NCBI RefSeq assembly: GCF_030440515.1
Contig: NZ_CP076543.1
Span: forward strand, 124,001-188,000
Reading direction: 5' to 3'
Source: Streptomyces xanthophaeus
Lineage (GTDB): Bacteria > Actinomycetota > Actinomycetes > Streptomycetales > Streptomycetaceae
DNA length: 64,000 bases
Shown: positions 20,713 through 28,938 of the stretch, piece by piece
Numbering within the stretch: position 1 is the stretch's first letter
Layout of the letters: every line of letters starts with the position of its first letter
The notes under the pieces: model-generated
The model's database searches: none
What the model saw: only the letters and a program-made list of their open reading frames with translations
Told to the model about the DNA's origin: nothing
Position numbers and translations under genes: made by a program

Positions 20713-21470
20713 GAGGTGACCTCCGTGGTGCCCAGGTAGGCCTGCTGGACCTCGGCGGAGGCCCGCACGTGATCCGGTGTGCCGGTGGTGAGGTGTCGGC
20801 CGAGGTGCATGACGGTGACGGTGTCGGCGAGCTCGAAGACCATGTCGAGGTCGTGTTCGATGAGCAGGACGGTCACCTCTTCGGGCAGTGCGGCGATCAG
20901 CTCGGTGAGCCGCTCCGTCTCCGCCTGGGACATGCCGGCGGCGGGTTCGTCCAGGAGCAGCAGCCGGGGTTCGGTGGCCAGGGCGACGGCGACCTCCAGT
21001 TGCCGCCGTTCGCCGTGCGAGAGGGTGCCCACCGCGAGGTCGTGCCGATGGGGCAGGCCCACGCGTTCCAGCAGCGTGCGCGCCCGGGCGAGATCCGTGG
21101 CCCTGGCGCTCACCCTCCGCCATCCGCCGAGCCCCTTCCCGGTACGGAGCAGTGCGGCGAGCAGGACGTTCTCCAGCACGGTCTCCCGCATGAAGAGACT
21201 GGAATGCTGGAAGGTCGCGGCCGTACCGAGTCCGACCCTGCGGTGCACGGGCAGCCGGGTCACGTCCCGTCCGTCCAGGAGGATGGTTCCGGTGCCGGTC
21301 GCCAGGGTTCCGGAGATGAGGCCGAACAAGGTGGACTTTCCGGCACCGTTGGGTCCGATGATCGCGTGCCGCGCGCCGGGGCGCACGGTGAGGGACACCT
21401 CGTCGACGGCGGTGAAGGACCCGAAGTGCTTGGACACCCGGCGCAGTTCCAGTAGGTCGAGATCGCTCAC
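20709..21470 (-). CDS. livG: Branched-chain amino-acid-type ABC transporter ATPase LivG
   Basis: The protein has 253 residues. It has Walker A (GPNGAGKSTLFGLI), a variant signature LSHGERRQLEVAVALA, and Walker B (RLLLLDEPAAGMSQ) with MSQAE in place of the usual LNPxE. The switch region is LLIEHDLDMVFELAD. Start GTG at 21470 overlaps the livM stop by four bases. The ATP site looks intact. Confidence 0.93.
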   Translation of the reverse strand: MSDLDLLELRRVSKHFGSFTAVDEVSLTVRPGARHAIIGPNGAGKSTLFGLISGTLATGTGTILLDGRDVTRLPVHRRVGLGTAATFQHSSLFMRETVLENVLLAALLRTGKGLGGWRRVSARATDLARARTLLERVGLPHRHDLAVGTLSHGERRQLEVAVALATEPRLLLLDEPAAGMSQAETERLTELIAALPEEVTVLLIEHDLDMVFELADTVTVMHLGRHLTTGTPDHVRASAEVQQAYLGTTEVTS

Positions 21471-22429
21471 GCCGTCCTCTTCCGGCTCGGCTGGTGCGGG
21501 AGCCGTACGCCGGCCAGTCCGCGGGGCAGGGTGTACACGGCGGTGACGAAGAGCAGTCCGAGCAGCAAGGGGCCGCGTCCGGCGACGGCTTCGAGGTTGC
21601 CGAGGTAGTCGCGGGTGAGCCAGATGAGCGCGGCGGCGGCGCAGGTCCCCCGGATCGAGCCCGCGCCGCCGATGACGACGGCCAGCAGTGCGAGGGCGGC
21701 GATCTCGAAGCCGGCGTCGCCCGGTGACACGAAGCGCTGCACCGAGACCCACAGCGAACCGGCGGCGCCTGCGAGCGCCGCGGCGCCGCAGTAGACGGTG
21801 AGGGCGTACCGCCGGGTGGGGTAGCCGATCGCCTTCATGCGGGGCTCGTTGTCGCGGATTCCGCGCAGGGCGAGGGCGAAGGGGGTCGAGCCCAGGCGGG
21901 TGACGGCCGCGAGCAGGAGCAGGAAGACGGCCAGTACGTAGAAGTAGACCAGCCCGTCGAGCTCCAGCGCGGGGGTGCCGGGCAGCGGCACCACGGGTGG
22001 GACACCGGATATGCCGTCGGTGCCGCCGGTCACCGGCTTCCAGTTGACGGCGGCGCTGTAGACGATCTCGCCGATGGCCAGCGTCAGCATGAGGAACACC
22101 ACGCCGCGGGCCCGGACGGCGAGCCACCCGGTGGGCACGGCCACCAGCGCGGAAGCCGCCGCGGCGATGAGGAGTTGGAGCGGTCCGACGTCGGTGAGGC
22201 TCTTGGCGGTGATCGCCGCGGCGTAGGCGCCGACACCGAAGTAGGCGGACTGGCCGAGGGTCGGCAGCCCGGTCAGTCCGGTCAGCAGGTTCACGCTCAG
22301 CGCGAGCAGGGCGAACACCAGGATCCGCGACAGGGTGGCGACGGCGTACGGGCCGAGCAGGAAGGGGGCCAGGGTGAGCCCGAGGAGTACGGCGGTGCCG
22401 ATCGCCCGGGATGTCAGAGGTGTGCTCAT
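21467..22429 (-). CDS. livM: Branched-chain amino-acid-type ABC transporter permease LivM
   Basis: The protein has 320 residues and about nine membrane helices. It shows the family pattern SVNLLTGLTGLPTLGQSAY and the coupling loop ALRGIRDNEPRMKAIGYP before the second half, where VVIGGAGSIRGTCAAA follows. The ATG overlaps the livH stop by four bases (ATGA), which indicates coupling. It forms the inner-membrane channel with LivH. Confidence 0.92.
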   Translation of the reverse strand: MSTPLTSRAIGTAVLLGLTLAPFLLGPYAVATLSRILVFALLALSVNLLTGLTGLPTLGQSAYFGVGAYAAAITAKSLTDVGPLQLLIAAAASALVAVPTGWLAVRARGVVFLMLTLAIGEIVYSAAVNWKPVTGGTDGISGVPPVVPLPGTPALELDGLVYFYVLAVFLLLLAAVTRLGSTPFALALRGIRDNEPRMKAIGYPTRRYALTVYCGAAALAGAAGSLWVSVQRFVSPGDAGFEIAALALLAVVIGGAGSIRGTCAAAALIWLTRDYLGNLEAVAGRGPLLLGLLFVTAVYTLPRGLAGVRLPHQPSRKRTA

Positions 22430-23304
22430 GTGCGCACCGCCGAGGCGACCAGGCCGTGCGGGCGGACCACGAGCACGGCCAGCATGGTGCCGAAGAGGAG
22501 GAAGGGCGCGTACTGCGGGAGCAGCGCCACCCCGAGCGTCTGGACCTGGCCGATGAGCAGGGCCCCGGCGAGGGCGCCGCGCACCGATCCGAGGCCGCCG
22601 ACGACCACGACGACGAGCGAGAGGACGAGCACGCTCTCGTCGACGCCCGGCCCGGGGCCCAGGATCGGCGCACCGAGGACGCCGCCGACCGCTGCCAGGG
22701 CGGCGCCGAGCGCGAAGACCCCGTAGAGCACCTTGCGGATGTCGACGCCCTGGGCGCGGACCATGTCCCGGTCGGCGACGGTGGCCCGGACGAGGGCTCC
22801 GAGCGAGCTGCGCTCGAAGACCAGGTGCACGAGGACGGCGAGGCAGGCCGCGACGGCGATGAACACCAGCCGGTACACCGGATAGGTGTGGCCGAACAGG
22901 TCCACCGTTCCGCGCAGCGGTGCCGGCGGGTCGGTGGGCAGCACCTCCCCGCCGAAGGCCGCCGCGAGGAGGTCGGCGACGATGAAGGTGATACCCAGGG
23001 TGAGCACGGCCTGGTCCAGGTGTCCGCGCCGGGCCAGCGGCTGGGTGAGCCAGGTCAGTGCCGCTCCCCCGAGGGCGCCCACCAGCGCGCCGGCCGTGAG
23101 GGCGAGGAGCAGGCCCGGAAGGGTCCCGTCGGAGAGTGCGTAGGCGGTGTAGGCCCCGCCGAGGTAGAGCGTGCCGTGCGCCAGGTTGAGGACGTCCATC
23201 ATGCCGAAGACCAGGGAGAGGCCGACCGCGATCGTGAACAGCAGCAGTCCGAAGGCGATCCCGTCGACGACGCTGACGACATTGCCGTCCAGCCATCCGG
23301 CCAT
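22426..23304 (-). CDS. livH: Branched-chain amino-acid-type ABC transporter permease LivH
   Basis: The protein has 292 residues and about eight membrane helices. It shows GIAFGLLLFTIAVGLSLVFG and MDVLNLAHGTLYLGGAYTAY at the N-terminus, the VRATVADRDMVRAQGVD coupling loop and VVVGGLGSVRGALAGALL near the end. These are signatures of LivH. Only one base separates it from the livJ stop. Confidence 0.92.
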   Translation of the reverse strand: MAGWLDGNVVSVVDGIAFGLLLFTIAVGLSLVFGMMDVLNLAHGTLYLGGAYTAYALSDGTLPGLLLALTAGALVGALGGAALTWLTQPLARRGHLDQAVLTLGITFIVADLLAAAFGGEVLPTDPPAPLRGTVDLFGHTYPVYRLVFIAVAACLAVLVHLVFERSSLGALVRATVADRDMVRAQGVDIRKVLYGVFALGAALAAVGGVLGAPILGPGPGVDESVLVLSLVVVVVGGLGSVRGALAGALLIGQVQTLGVALLPQYAPFLLFGTMLAVLVVRPHGLVASAVRT

Positions 23305-23305
23305 G

Positions 23306-24481
23306 TCAGCCGCCCAGCCGGCCGAGGTCGCCGGCGACGGTGTTGGCGCCCAGCTTCACCTCGCGCAGGTACCAGGGCTGGATCGGCGTGCCGCCGCTGT
23401 TGAACCGCCAGGTGCCCCGCGGGCTGTCGATGTCGCCCACCGTGGAGATGGCGGCGTTGACGGTCTCCGGGGTCACGGTTGCACCGGCTGCCCCGATCGC
23501 CTTGTCGAGCACCTGCGCCGCGTCCCATGAGGCCATCGCGTAGGTGGTCGGATCCGTGCCGTGGGCGGCCCGGTAGGCCGGTGCGAACTGCCGGTTGGCG
23601 GCGTTGTCCAGGTCGGCGCTGTAGTTGAGGGCCGTGAGGATGCCTTCGGCCGCGTCCCCTTGCCCCTTGAGCACGCCGCCCTCGGTGAGGAAGCCGGGTG
23701 CGTAGAGCGGGATCTTTCCGGCCAGTCCGAAGTCGCGGTACTGCTTCACGAAGTCGACGGCCGCGCCGCCTGCGTAGAAGCAGTAGACCGCCTTCGCCCC
23801 GGAGTTCTCGATCTGGGAGAGGTAGGGCTGGAAGTTCTTGGTGCCCGGGAACGGCGTGTACACCTCCTCCCCCGCGATCTTTCCGCCGGCGGGCAGGAAG
23901 GTGGACTTGAAGCCCTCGATCTCGTCCTTGCCGGCCTGGTAGCCCGCGGCAACGAGGAAGACCGGGCCCCCGGCCCGCTCGGCGACGTGCTTGCCGAGCG
24001 CCTTGCCGGGCTCGTCGTTGACGTACGAGGTGCGCCAGATGTATTTGGTTCCGGTCAGGGTCGTGGGCGAGGCGTTCGAGCCGACGAGCGGGATCCGGCT
24101 GGTCTCGAACAGGTCCTTGACCCCGTTGACGGTGGCCGAGCTCACCACTCCGCTGACCGCCAGGACCCGGTCCTGCTTGACGAGTTTCTCCGCCGCCGCC
24201 TTGCCCGAGTCGGCCGTCTCCCCCTCGTCCGCGACCACGATCTGCACCTCGCGGCCGCCGAGCCTTCCGCCGTGCTGCCGTAGGTAGAGCTCGAAGCCCT
24301 GCTTCATGTCGTCGCCGAGTGCCTTGTAGGTCCCGGACTGCGGGACGAGGAGCCCGATCTTCACGGGCCCGGTCTGCTTGTTGTCGTCACCCGTGCCCAG
24401 GCTGGCACCACCGCATCCCGTGGCCAGCAAGAGGCCTGTGGTGACGGTGATCAGAACCAGGGGGCGAAACCGACCTGCCAT
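23306..24481 (-). CDS. livJ: LivJ-type substrate-binding lipoprotein
   Basis: This is a protein of 391 residues and the first gene of the operon. It is a type I periplasmic-binding protein with a lipoprotein signal (VLITVTTGLLLATGCGG). KIGLLVPQSGTYKALGDDMK begins the ligand-binding fold; SATVNGVKDLFETSRIPLVG and the YAMASWDAAQVLDKAI helix are typical. The ligand may be an amino acid, amide or aromatic acid; sequence alone does not say. ATG at 24481 is chosen because it precedes the signal peptide and follows GGAG; an in-frame start 60 bases upstream would bury the signal. A palindrome overlaps its promoter. Confidence 0.9.
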   Translation of the reverse strand: MAGRFRPLVLITVTTGLLLATGCGGASLGTGDDNKQTGPVKIGLLVPQSGTYKALGDDMKQGFELYLRQHGGRLGGREVQIVVADEGETADSGKAAAEKLVKQDRVLAVSGVVSSATVNGVKDLFETSRIPLVGSNASPTTLTGTKYIWRTSYVNDEPGKALGKHVAERAGGPVFLVAAGYQAGKDEIEGFKSTFLPAGGKIAGEEVYTPFPGTKNFQPYLSQIENSGAKAVYCFYAGGAAVDFVKQYRDFGLAGKIPLYAPGFLTEGGVLKGQGDAAEGILTALNYSADLDNAANRQFAPAYRAAHGTDPTTYAMASWDAAQVLDKAIGAAGATVTPETVNAAISTVGDIDSPRGTWRFNSGGTPIQPWYLREVKLGANTVAGDLGRLGG

Positions 24482-24536
24482 GGAGACTCCGTACGTTGTC
24501 AACCGGTCTTCGCGGACCGGATGGTGCTCCTGAGGT

Positions 24537-24572
24537 GACACGTGTCTATCGCGTAATTGCGACGCCCGTCAA
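24537..24572 (-). promoter_or_regulatory. livJ promoter with an overlapping palindromic operator
   Basis: On the minus strand, TTGACG (24572-24567), an 18-base spacer and TAGACA (24548-24543) form a good promoter for livJHMGF. A perfect 10-bp palindrome, GACACGTGTC (24537-24546), overlaps the -10 and the expected transcript start, where a repressor would act. Confidence 0.6.
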
Positions 24573-24610
24573 GACTTCGCAAGATAGAGGCCGGACCGTC
24601 GCCGCACCCC

Positions 24611-24640
24611 TTGACCCGCGCCTCACGTATGCCGTAGCAC
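24611..24640 (+). promoter_or_regulatory. Carboxylesterase promoter
   Basis: TTGACC at 24611-24616, an 18-base spacer and TAGCAC at 24635-24640 face the carboxylesterase gene and leave a leader of roughly 65 bases. The liv promoter lies ~40 bases to the left, pointing the other way. Confidence 0.5.
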
Positions 24641-24710
24641 TAGCCATCGTCAATTTCACGCCATACAACTTCGGTGGGCGAATCCACGATCCGTCAGGGA
24701 GTGAAGCACC

Positions 24711-26345
24711 ATGACCGACGATCCATCACGGCGCAGAATCCTCCGGAACACCGGGGTGCTGACCGGAGCCGCACTGCTCACCGGCGTCCCCGGCGGACCG
24801 GCCGGCTCGGCGCAGGCTGCGCCGCCCGCGGGCGGGTCCTCGCCCGTCGTCGAACTGCCCGCGGGCCTGCTGCGCGGAGCCGTCGAGGGCGGACTCACCG
24901 TGTTCAAGGGCGTGCCCTACGCGGCGCCCCCGGTCGGAGCCCTGCGGTGGCGCCCCGCCCAGCCCCATCCCGGCTGGGCGGGAACGCGTGACGCGACCGC
25001 CTTCGGGCCGAGCGCCCCGCAGCTCTACCGGGAGGGCGGCGACGCGGTGCTCGGCACCCACGGCGCTCCCCCCTTCAGCGAGGACTGCCTGACGCTCAAC
25101 GTATGGACGCCCGGAGCCGATGACGCCCGGCGGCCGGTGATGGTCTGGATCCACGGCGGCGGCTTCATCTCCGGATCGGGCTCCCTGCCCAACTACTCCG
25201 GAGAGACCTTCGCCCGCAACGGCGACCTCGTCGTCGTGACGCTCAACTACCGGCTCGGCCCGCTGGGATACCTCTACTTCGGTGAGGACGGCGCCGGCGG
25301 CAACTTCTGGTTCACCGACCAGCTCGCCGCACTGCGCTGGGTACGGGACAACATCGCCGCGTTCGGCGGCGACCCCGACAACATCACCGTCGCCGGACAG
25401 TCCGGCGGAGCGCTGTCGGTGGCGGCGCTCGCCGGCGCCCGGCCCGCCGGCCGACCGCTCTTCCGGCGCGCCATCCTGCAGAGCCCGCCGCTCGGCCTGC
25501 AGATCCCCACCCGCGCGGAGTCACTGCAGCGCAGCGCCGTCTACCTCGACATCCTCGGTGCCAAGAGCGTGGCGGAACTGCGGGCCCTGCCCTGGCCCCA
25601 GCTGATCGGTGCCACGATCGAGATGTTCCGCAGGACCGGACGCTGGGGGTACTGGTCGACGCCGTTCCTGCCGGTGCTCGACGAGGTGACGCTGACCCGC
25701 GGCCCGGCCGATCTGCTGCTGACCGGCCCCGGGGCGGACATCGACCTCCTGATCGGGTGGACCAGGGAGGAGGCCGCCTTCGCCTTCGCGCTGAGCGAGC
25801 CGTACGCCGCCGCCACCAAGGATCAGGTGCTCGCCAGAGCCCGGGACACCTTCGGGGCCCGGGCGGCGGAGGCCTACACCGCGTACGAGGAGGCCCGGCC
25901 GGGGGCCCGCCCCGTCGACGTGCTCATGGACCTGATCGGCGACGATCTGTTCCGCATGCCCGGCATCGACCTGGCCGAGCGGCGGGCGGCCCGCGGCCGG
26001 CCGGTCTGGGCGTACCAGTTCGACCTCCCGACGCCCGCGCACGGCGGCCAACTGGGCGCGGCGCACTGCCTGGAGCTTCCGTTCGTGTTCGACAACTTCG
26101 ACAAGTGGTCGCAGGCGCCGTTCCTGGCGGGGCTCAATCCCCGGATCCGTGACGGACTCGCCGGGGCCGTGCACGCGTCGTGGATCTCCTTCATCCGGAC
26201 CGGCGATCCCAACCACCGTCCGATGCCGAACTGGCCACGTTACGAACGCGGTTCGCGGACGACGATGAGCCTGGACTCGGTCACCGGCACCGTCGACGAC
26301 CTCGCCGGGTACTGGCGGCGCCTGCACCGTCCGACCGCGCGGTAG
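24711..26345 (+). CDS. Secreted type-B carboxylesterase (Tat signal)
   Basis: The protein has 544 residues. The N-terminus SRRRILRNTGVLTGAALLTG is a twin-arginine signal. The carboxylesterase B fold follows: VFKGVPYAAPPVGALRW, SEDCLTLNVWTP, the oxyanion loop VMVWIHGGGFISGSG, and the nucleophile elbow GQSGGA (Ser ~231), a variant of the usual GESAG. Ester or carbamate hydrolysis outside the cell is expected. It is divergent from the liv operon and convergent with a PaaX-type regulator, so the released acid or amide could be the liv substrate (inference). Confidence 0.88.
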   Translation: MTDDPSRRRILRNTGVLTGAALLTGVPGGPAGSAQAAPPAGGSSPVVELPAGLLRGAVEGGLTVFKGVPYAAPPVGALRWRPAQPHPGWAGTRDATAFGPSAPQLYREGGDAVLGTHGAPPFSEDCLTLNVWTPGADDARRPVMVWIHGGGFISGSGSLPNYSGETFARNGDLVVVTLNYRLGPLGYLYFGEDGAGGNFWFTDQLAALRWVRDNIAAFGGDPDNITVAGQSGGALSVAALAGARPAGRPLFRRAILQSPPLGLQIPTRAESLQRSAVYLDILGAKSVAELRALPWPQLIGATIEMFRRTGRWGYWSTPFLPVLDEVTLTRGPADLLLTGPGADIDLLIGWTREEAAFAFALSEPYAAATKDQVLARARDTFGARAAEAYTAYEEARPGARPVDVLMDLIGDDLFRMPGIDLAERRAARGRPVWAYQFDLPTPAHGGQLGAAHCLELPFVFDNFDKWSQAPFLAGLNPRIRDGLAGAVHASWISFIRTGDPNHRPMPNWPRYERGSRTTMSLDSVTGTVDDLAGYWRRLHRPTAR

Positions 26346-26359
26346 TCCGCGTCTTCCGG

Positions 26360-27187
26360 TCAGGCCTCGGCCAGGCCGGTGACCTCCTGCACGTGGCGCA
26401 GGCTGGGCGGGGCGAGCACCTCGTTCAGCTGCTGGAAGATCTGCCGCGCGGCCACCGCGTTCCAGTCCGCGGGGAGCAGCTCGGCGGGCAGCCCGGGGTC
26501 GAGGTACGGCAGGCGGCGCCACTGGGTGAGCATCGGGACATAGTGGCGGAAAGCCTCGGCGCCGTCGACGGCGGGCCGCTCGGCCAGTCCCGCGGCGACC
26601 GGGCCGTAGGCCTCGGTGAATCCGGCGTACTGCTCCTCGATCGCCGGGAAGTCCCACCACGAGCTGACCGTGCCGGGCAGGTCGCTGAAGGCCGCGTATT
26701 CGGCGGCGAACAGGTGCACGTACTCGCTGAGCCCGAGCCGGACGAGCATGTCGCGGGCGTCGCCGAGGAGCCGGCCGGGCGCCAGCCACACGCCGGGGGC
26801 GATGTTCCCGAAGCCCAGCCAGGTCAGCCGGGTGCGCAGCTGGTAGCGGTAGGAGCGCTCGGATTCCGGTACGGAGAAGACGGCCATGGCCCAGCCGTCG
26901 CTCAGCTTCGCCGGTTCCAGGCTGCCGAAGATGCGCCGGTCGCCCTCGTCGAAGACGGGCTGCGCGCCCGGGCTGAGCCGGTACCCGGTGGCGCCCCGGC
27001 GTTCCGGTTCGAGGACGCCCTTCTTCTTGAGCCGGGAGATCGCCGAGCGTGCCGCCGGGCCGTCCACGTCCAGCTCGGACATCAGGGTGATCAGGTCGGC
27101 GACGGAGATCCAGCCGCCGAGGCGTCGCAGGAACGCCCCGTAGACCGTGTTGATCAACGAGCTGGGCCTGAGGGGACTGTCCGCCAT
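26360..27187 (-). CDS. PaaX-family transcriptional regulator
   Basis: The protein has 275 residues. An N-terminal winged helix (PSSLINTVYGAFLRRLGGWI, then AARSAISRLKKKGVL) is followed by the PaaX central domain (GWAMAVFSVPESERSYRYQL, LTWLGFGNIAPGVWLAP) and a C-terminal domain with FQQLNEVLAPPSLRHV. PaaX of E. coli represses phenylacetate catabolism and senses phenylacetyl-CoA, but actinomycete paralogues have varied ligands and no paa genes are here. Candidate targets are the esterase and liv promoters ~1.7 kb away. Confidence 0.88.
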   Translation of the reverse strand: MADSPLRPSSLINTVYGAFLRRLGGWISVADLITLMSELDVDGPAARSAISRLKKKGVLEPERRGATGYRLSPGAQPVFDEGDRRIFGSLEPAKLSDGWAMAVFSVPESERSYRYQLRTRLTWLGFGNIAPGVWLAPGRLLGDARDMLVRLGLSEYVHLFAAEYAAFSDLPGTVSSWWDFPAIEEQYAGFTEAYGPVAAGLAERPAVDGAEAFRHYVPMLTQWRRLPYLDPGLPAELLPADWNAVAARQIFQQLNEVLAPPSLRHVQEVTGLAEA

Positions 27188-27271
27188 GATCGCCTTCCGT
27201 CGTATGCGGTGGTGATCCTATCGACCTGGGCGAACGGGCCGCCGCCCAGGTCACGGTCCCCGGCGGCGGGC

Positions 27272-28618
27272 TCAGAGGCGGGCGGCCCGCTTCAGGAGCC
27301 CGAGGTCGACGAACTTGAAGTCGGTGTCGGTACGGGCCTCGCCGTCGGCTCCGGTGGTCCCCGGGGTGTTGTGGCCGTCCTGGACGACCAGCAGGCCGTT
27401 CGGGAACTTCTTGCCCAGCGGTGCGCTGGTGACGGCGGCGCCGTCGCACTCCTGCGAACCGTCCGGCGAGCCGGGCGTCGCACCGTCGCCGATGCGGAAG
27501 CCGCGGACGTACGCGTTGCCGTGCTCACGGTCGAAGACGGCGAAGGTGTCGTCGCCCTGGCTGGACGCGAGCAGGTAGCCGCCGTGGCCGGGGTGCTTCG
27601 GGTCGCGCCAGATCGTCAGGCCTTCCACGTCGGCGGAGATGTGCCGGCCGCCGAAGCCGGGGTCCGCGCCCGCGTCGCACTCCTCCGTCCCCGGGTTCCA
27701 GGTGCCGGGCACGCCGAAGGAGCGGACCTTCTCGATGAGGCGGGCGGGCGAGCGCAGGTCGGCGTCGAGCTTCCAGATGCCGACGTCCTCCTGACCGGCG
27801 TAGAGGTCACCGGTGTCGGGATCGACGACCATGCCCTCGACCTGGGGCCGCTCGCCCGGTTCGCCGCACGGTGTCCAGCTCTTCCCGTTCGGCAGGGTGA
27901 AGGAGGCGGGCAGCGAGGTGGTGCGGACGGTGCGGTAGCCGACCTTGCCCTGGGCGTTCGGCAGCAGTTCGGCCAGTGCGAGGTCAGTGGCGTGGCGCCG
28001 GCTGGTGACCGCGTACGAGCGGCCGCTGCGGCGGTCGGTGTAGGCCGCGAGGCCGTAGGCGGTCCGCTGGTCGTTGACCTCGTCCTGGCTGCTGGAGAAG
28101 ATCTGCGGGGCGGCGGTTTCGTCGGTGACGTCGACCAGCGGGGCGGCGGGCCGCTTCGGGTCGATCCGGTAGACGCGCAGCTGGTCGCGGCCGCGGTCGG
28201 AGACGACGGCCACGTCGTGGCGGCCGTCCGGGAAGCGGAGTCCGGTGATCAGGTCGACGTTGTTGAAGCGTCCGGGCTTGTCGCCGTCCCTCGGCGGCGC
28301 GGGGGCGGGCAGGGCCTGCACCTGGCGTCCGTCCAGGTCGTAGACGCGCAGGCCGCCCTCCTTGGCGGTGGCGATGACCAGACTGGCGTCGGGGTTCCTG
28401 GCATTGCGCCAGATCGCGGGGTCGTCGGCGTTCGCGTTGCCGCCGGCCTCGTCGTCGAAGAGGGAGGGCGTCTCGACGGAGGCCGCCACCCGGGGCAGCG
28501 ACGGCGCGGTGCCGCCGTCGGTCGCCGCCTCGGCGTGCGCCGGTCCGGCGATCACGCCCAGGGCCACCATGGCCGCCGCGGCCACGGCCGGGGTCCGCCT
28601 GCTCGGGATCACGCGCAT
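27272..28618 (-). CDS. Secreted beta-propeller phytase
   Basis: The protein has 448 residues with a Sec-type signal (VAAAAMVALGVIAGPAHAEA). The phytase propeller is recognised by NANADDPAIWRNARNPDASL, GLRVYDLDGRQVQ, GRFNNVDLITGLRF, QVEGMVVDPDTGDLYAGQED and ISADVEGLTIW, which carry the Asp/Glu residues that bind calcium. It releases phosphate from phytate outside the cell. ATG at 28618 follows AGGAGG by 4 bases; the longer frame upstream has no signal-like sequence. A PHO-box-like triple repeat lies 116-148 bases upstream, fitting phosphate control. Confidence 0.9.
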   Translation of the reverse strand: MRVIPSRRTPAVAAAAMVALGVIAGPAHAEAATDGGTAPSLPRVAASVETPSLFDDEAGGNANADDPAIWRNARNPDASLVIATAKEGGLRVYDLDGRQVQALPAPAPPRDGDKPGRFNNVDLITGLRFPDGRHDVAVVSDRGRDQLRVYRIDPKRPAAPLVDVTDETAAPQIFSSSQDEVNDQRTAYGLAAYTDRRSGRSYAVTSRRHATDLALAELLPNAQGKVGYRTVRTTSLPASFTLPNGKSWTPCGEPGERPQVEGMVVDPDTGDLYAGQEDVGIWKLDADLRSPARLIEKVRSFGVPGTWNPGTEECDAGADPGFGGRHISADVEGLTIWRDPKHPGHGGYLLASSQGDDTFAVFDREHGNAYVRGFRIGDGATPGSPDGSQECDGAAVTSAPLGKKFPNGLLVVQDGHNTPGTTGADGEARTDTDFKFVDLGLLKRAARL

Positions 28619-28733
28619 CTTGCCTCCTGTTGGGGGGTACGGGGTGGGGCCGGCCGCGTGGTGGCCGGGGTCTTCCGGCGTTCCGCGGCGGGCCGCCCCC
28701 ACCGTGGGCCACGTGCGGGTGACGACCATGGAG

Positions 28734-28766
28734 CGGGCATGACGTGCGCATGACTGAACGGTGAAA
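28734..28766 (-). promoter_or_regulatory. PHO-box-like direct repeats upstream of the phytase gene
   Basis: On the minus strand three consecutive 11-base units each carry TCA at the same position: TTTCACCGTTC, AGTCATGCGCA and CGTCATGCCCG. The first matches the GTTCACC core of the Streptomyces PhoP direct-repeat unit well; the other two are degenerate. Unit length and distance from the gene fit PhoP activation. Confidence 0.5.
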
Positions 28767-28938
28767 TCCGGCGGCCCCGGGGCGGCCACGGGGCTTTCCC
28801 AGGAGCTTTCTTAGCGGAACGTTAGATCTGCGCGGCGGACCTTGTCCGGGTACGGCGGTCACCGCATGCTCTGGACACTCCCCCACCGCCGGGGCAGTTC
28901 TACCGTCCCCCATCAGGGAACTTCCGTCTGGAGCCGCC

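Noticed and set aside
24482..24541. Earlier start for LivJ
   Set aside because: It would place 20 charged residues before the lipoprotein signal and span the promoter.
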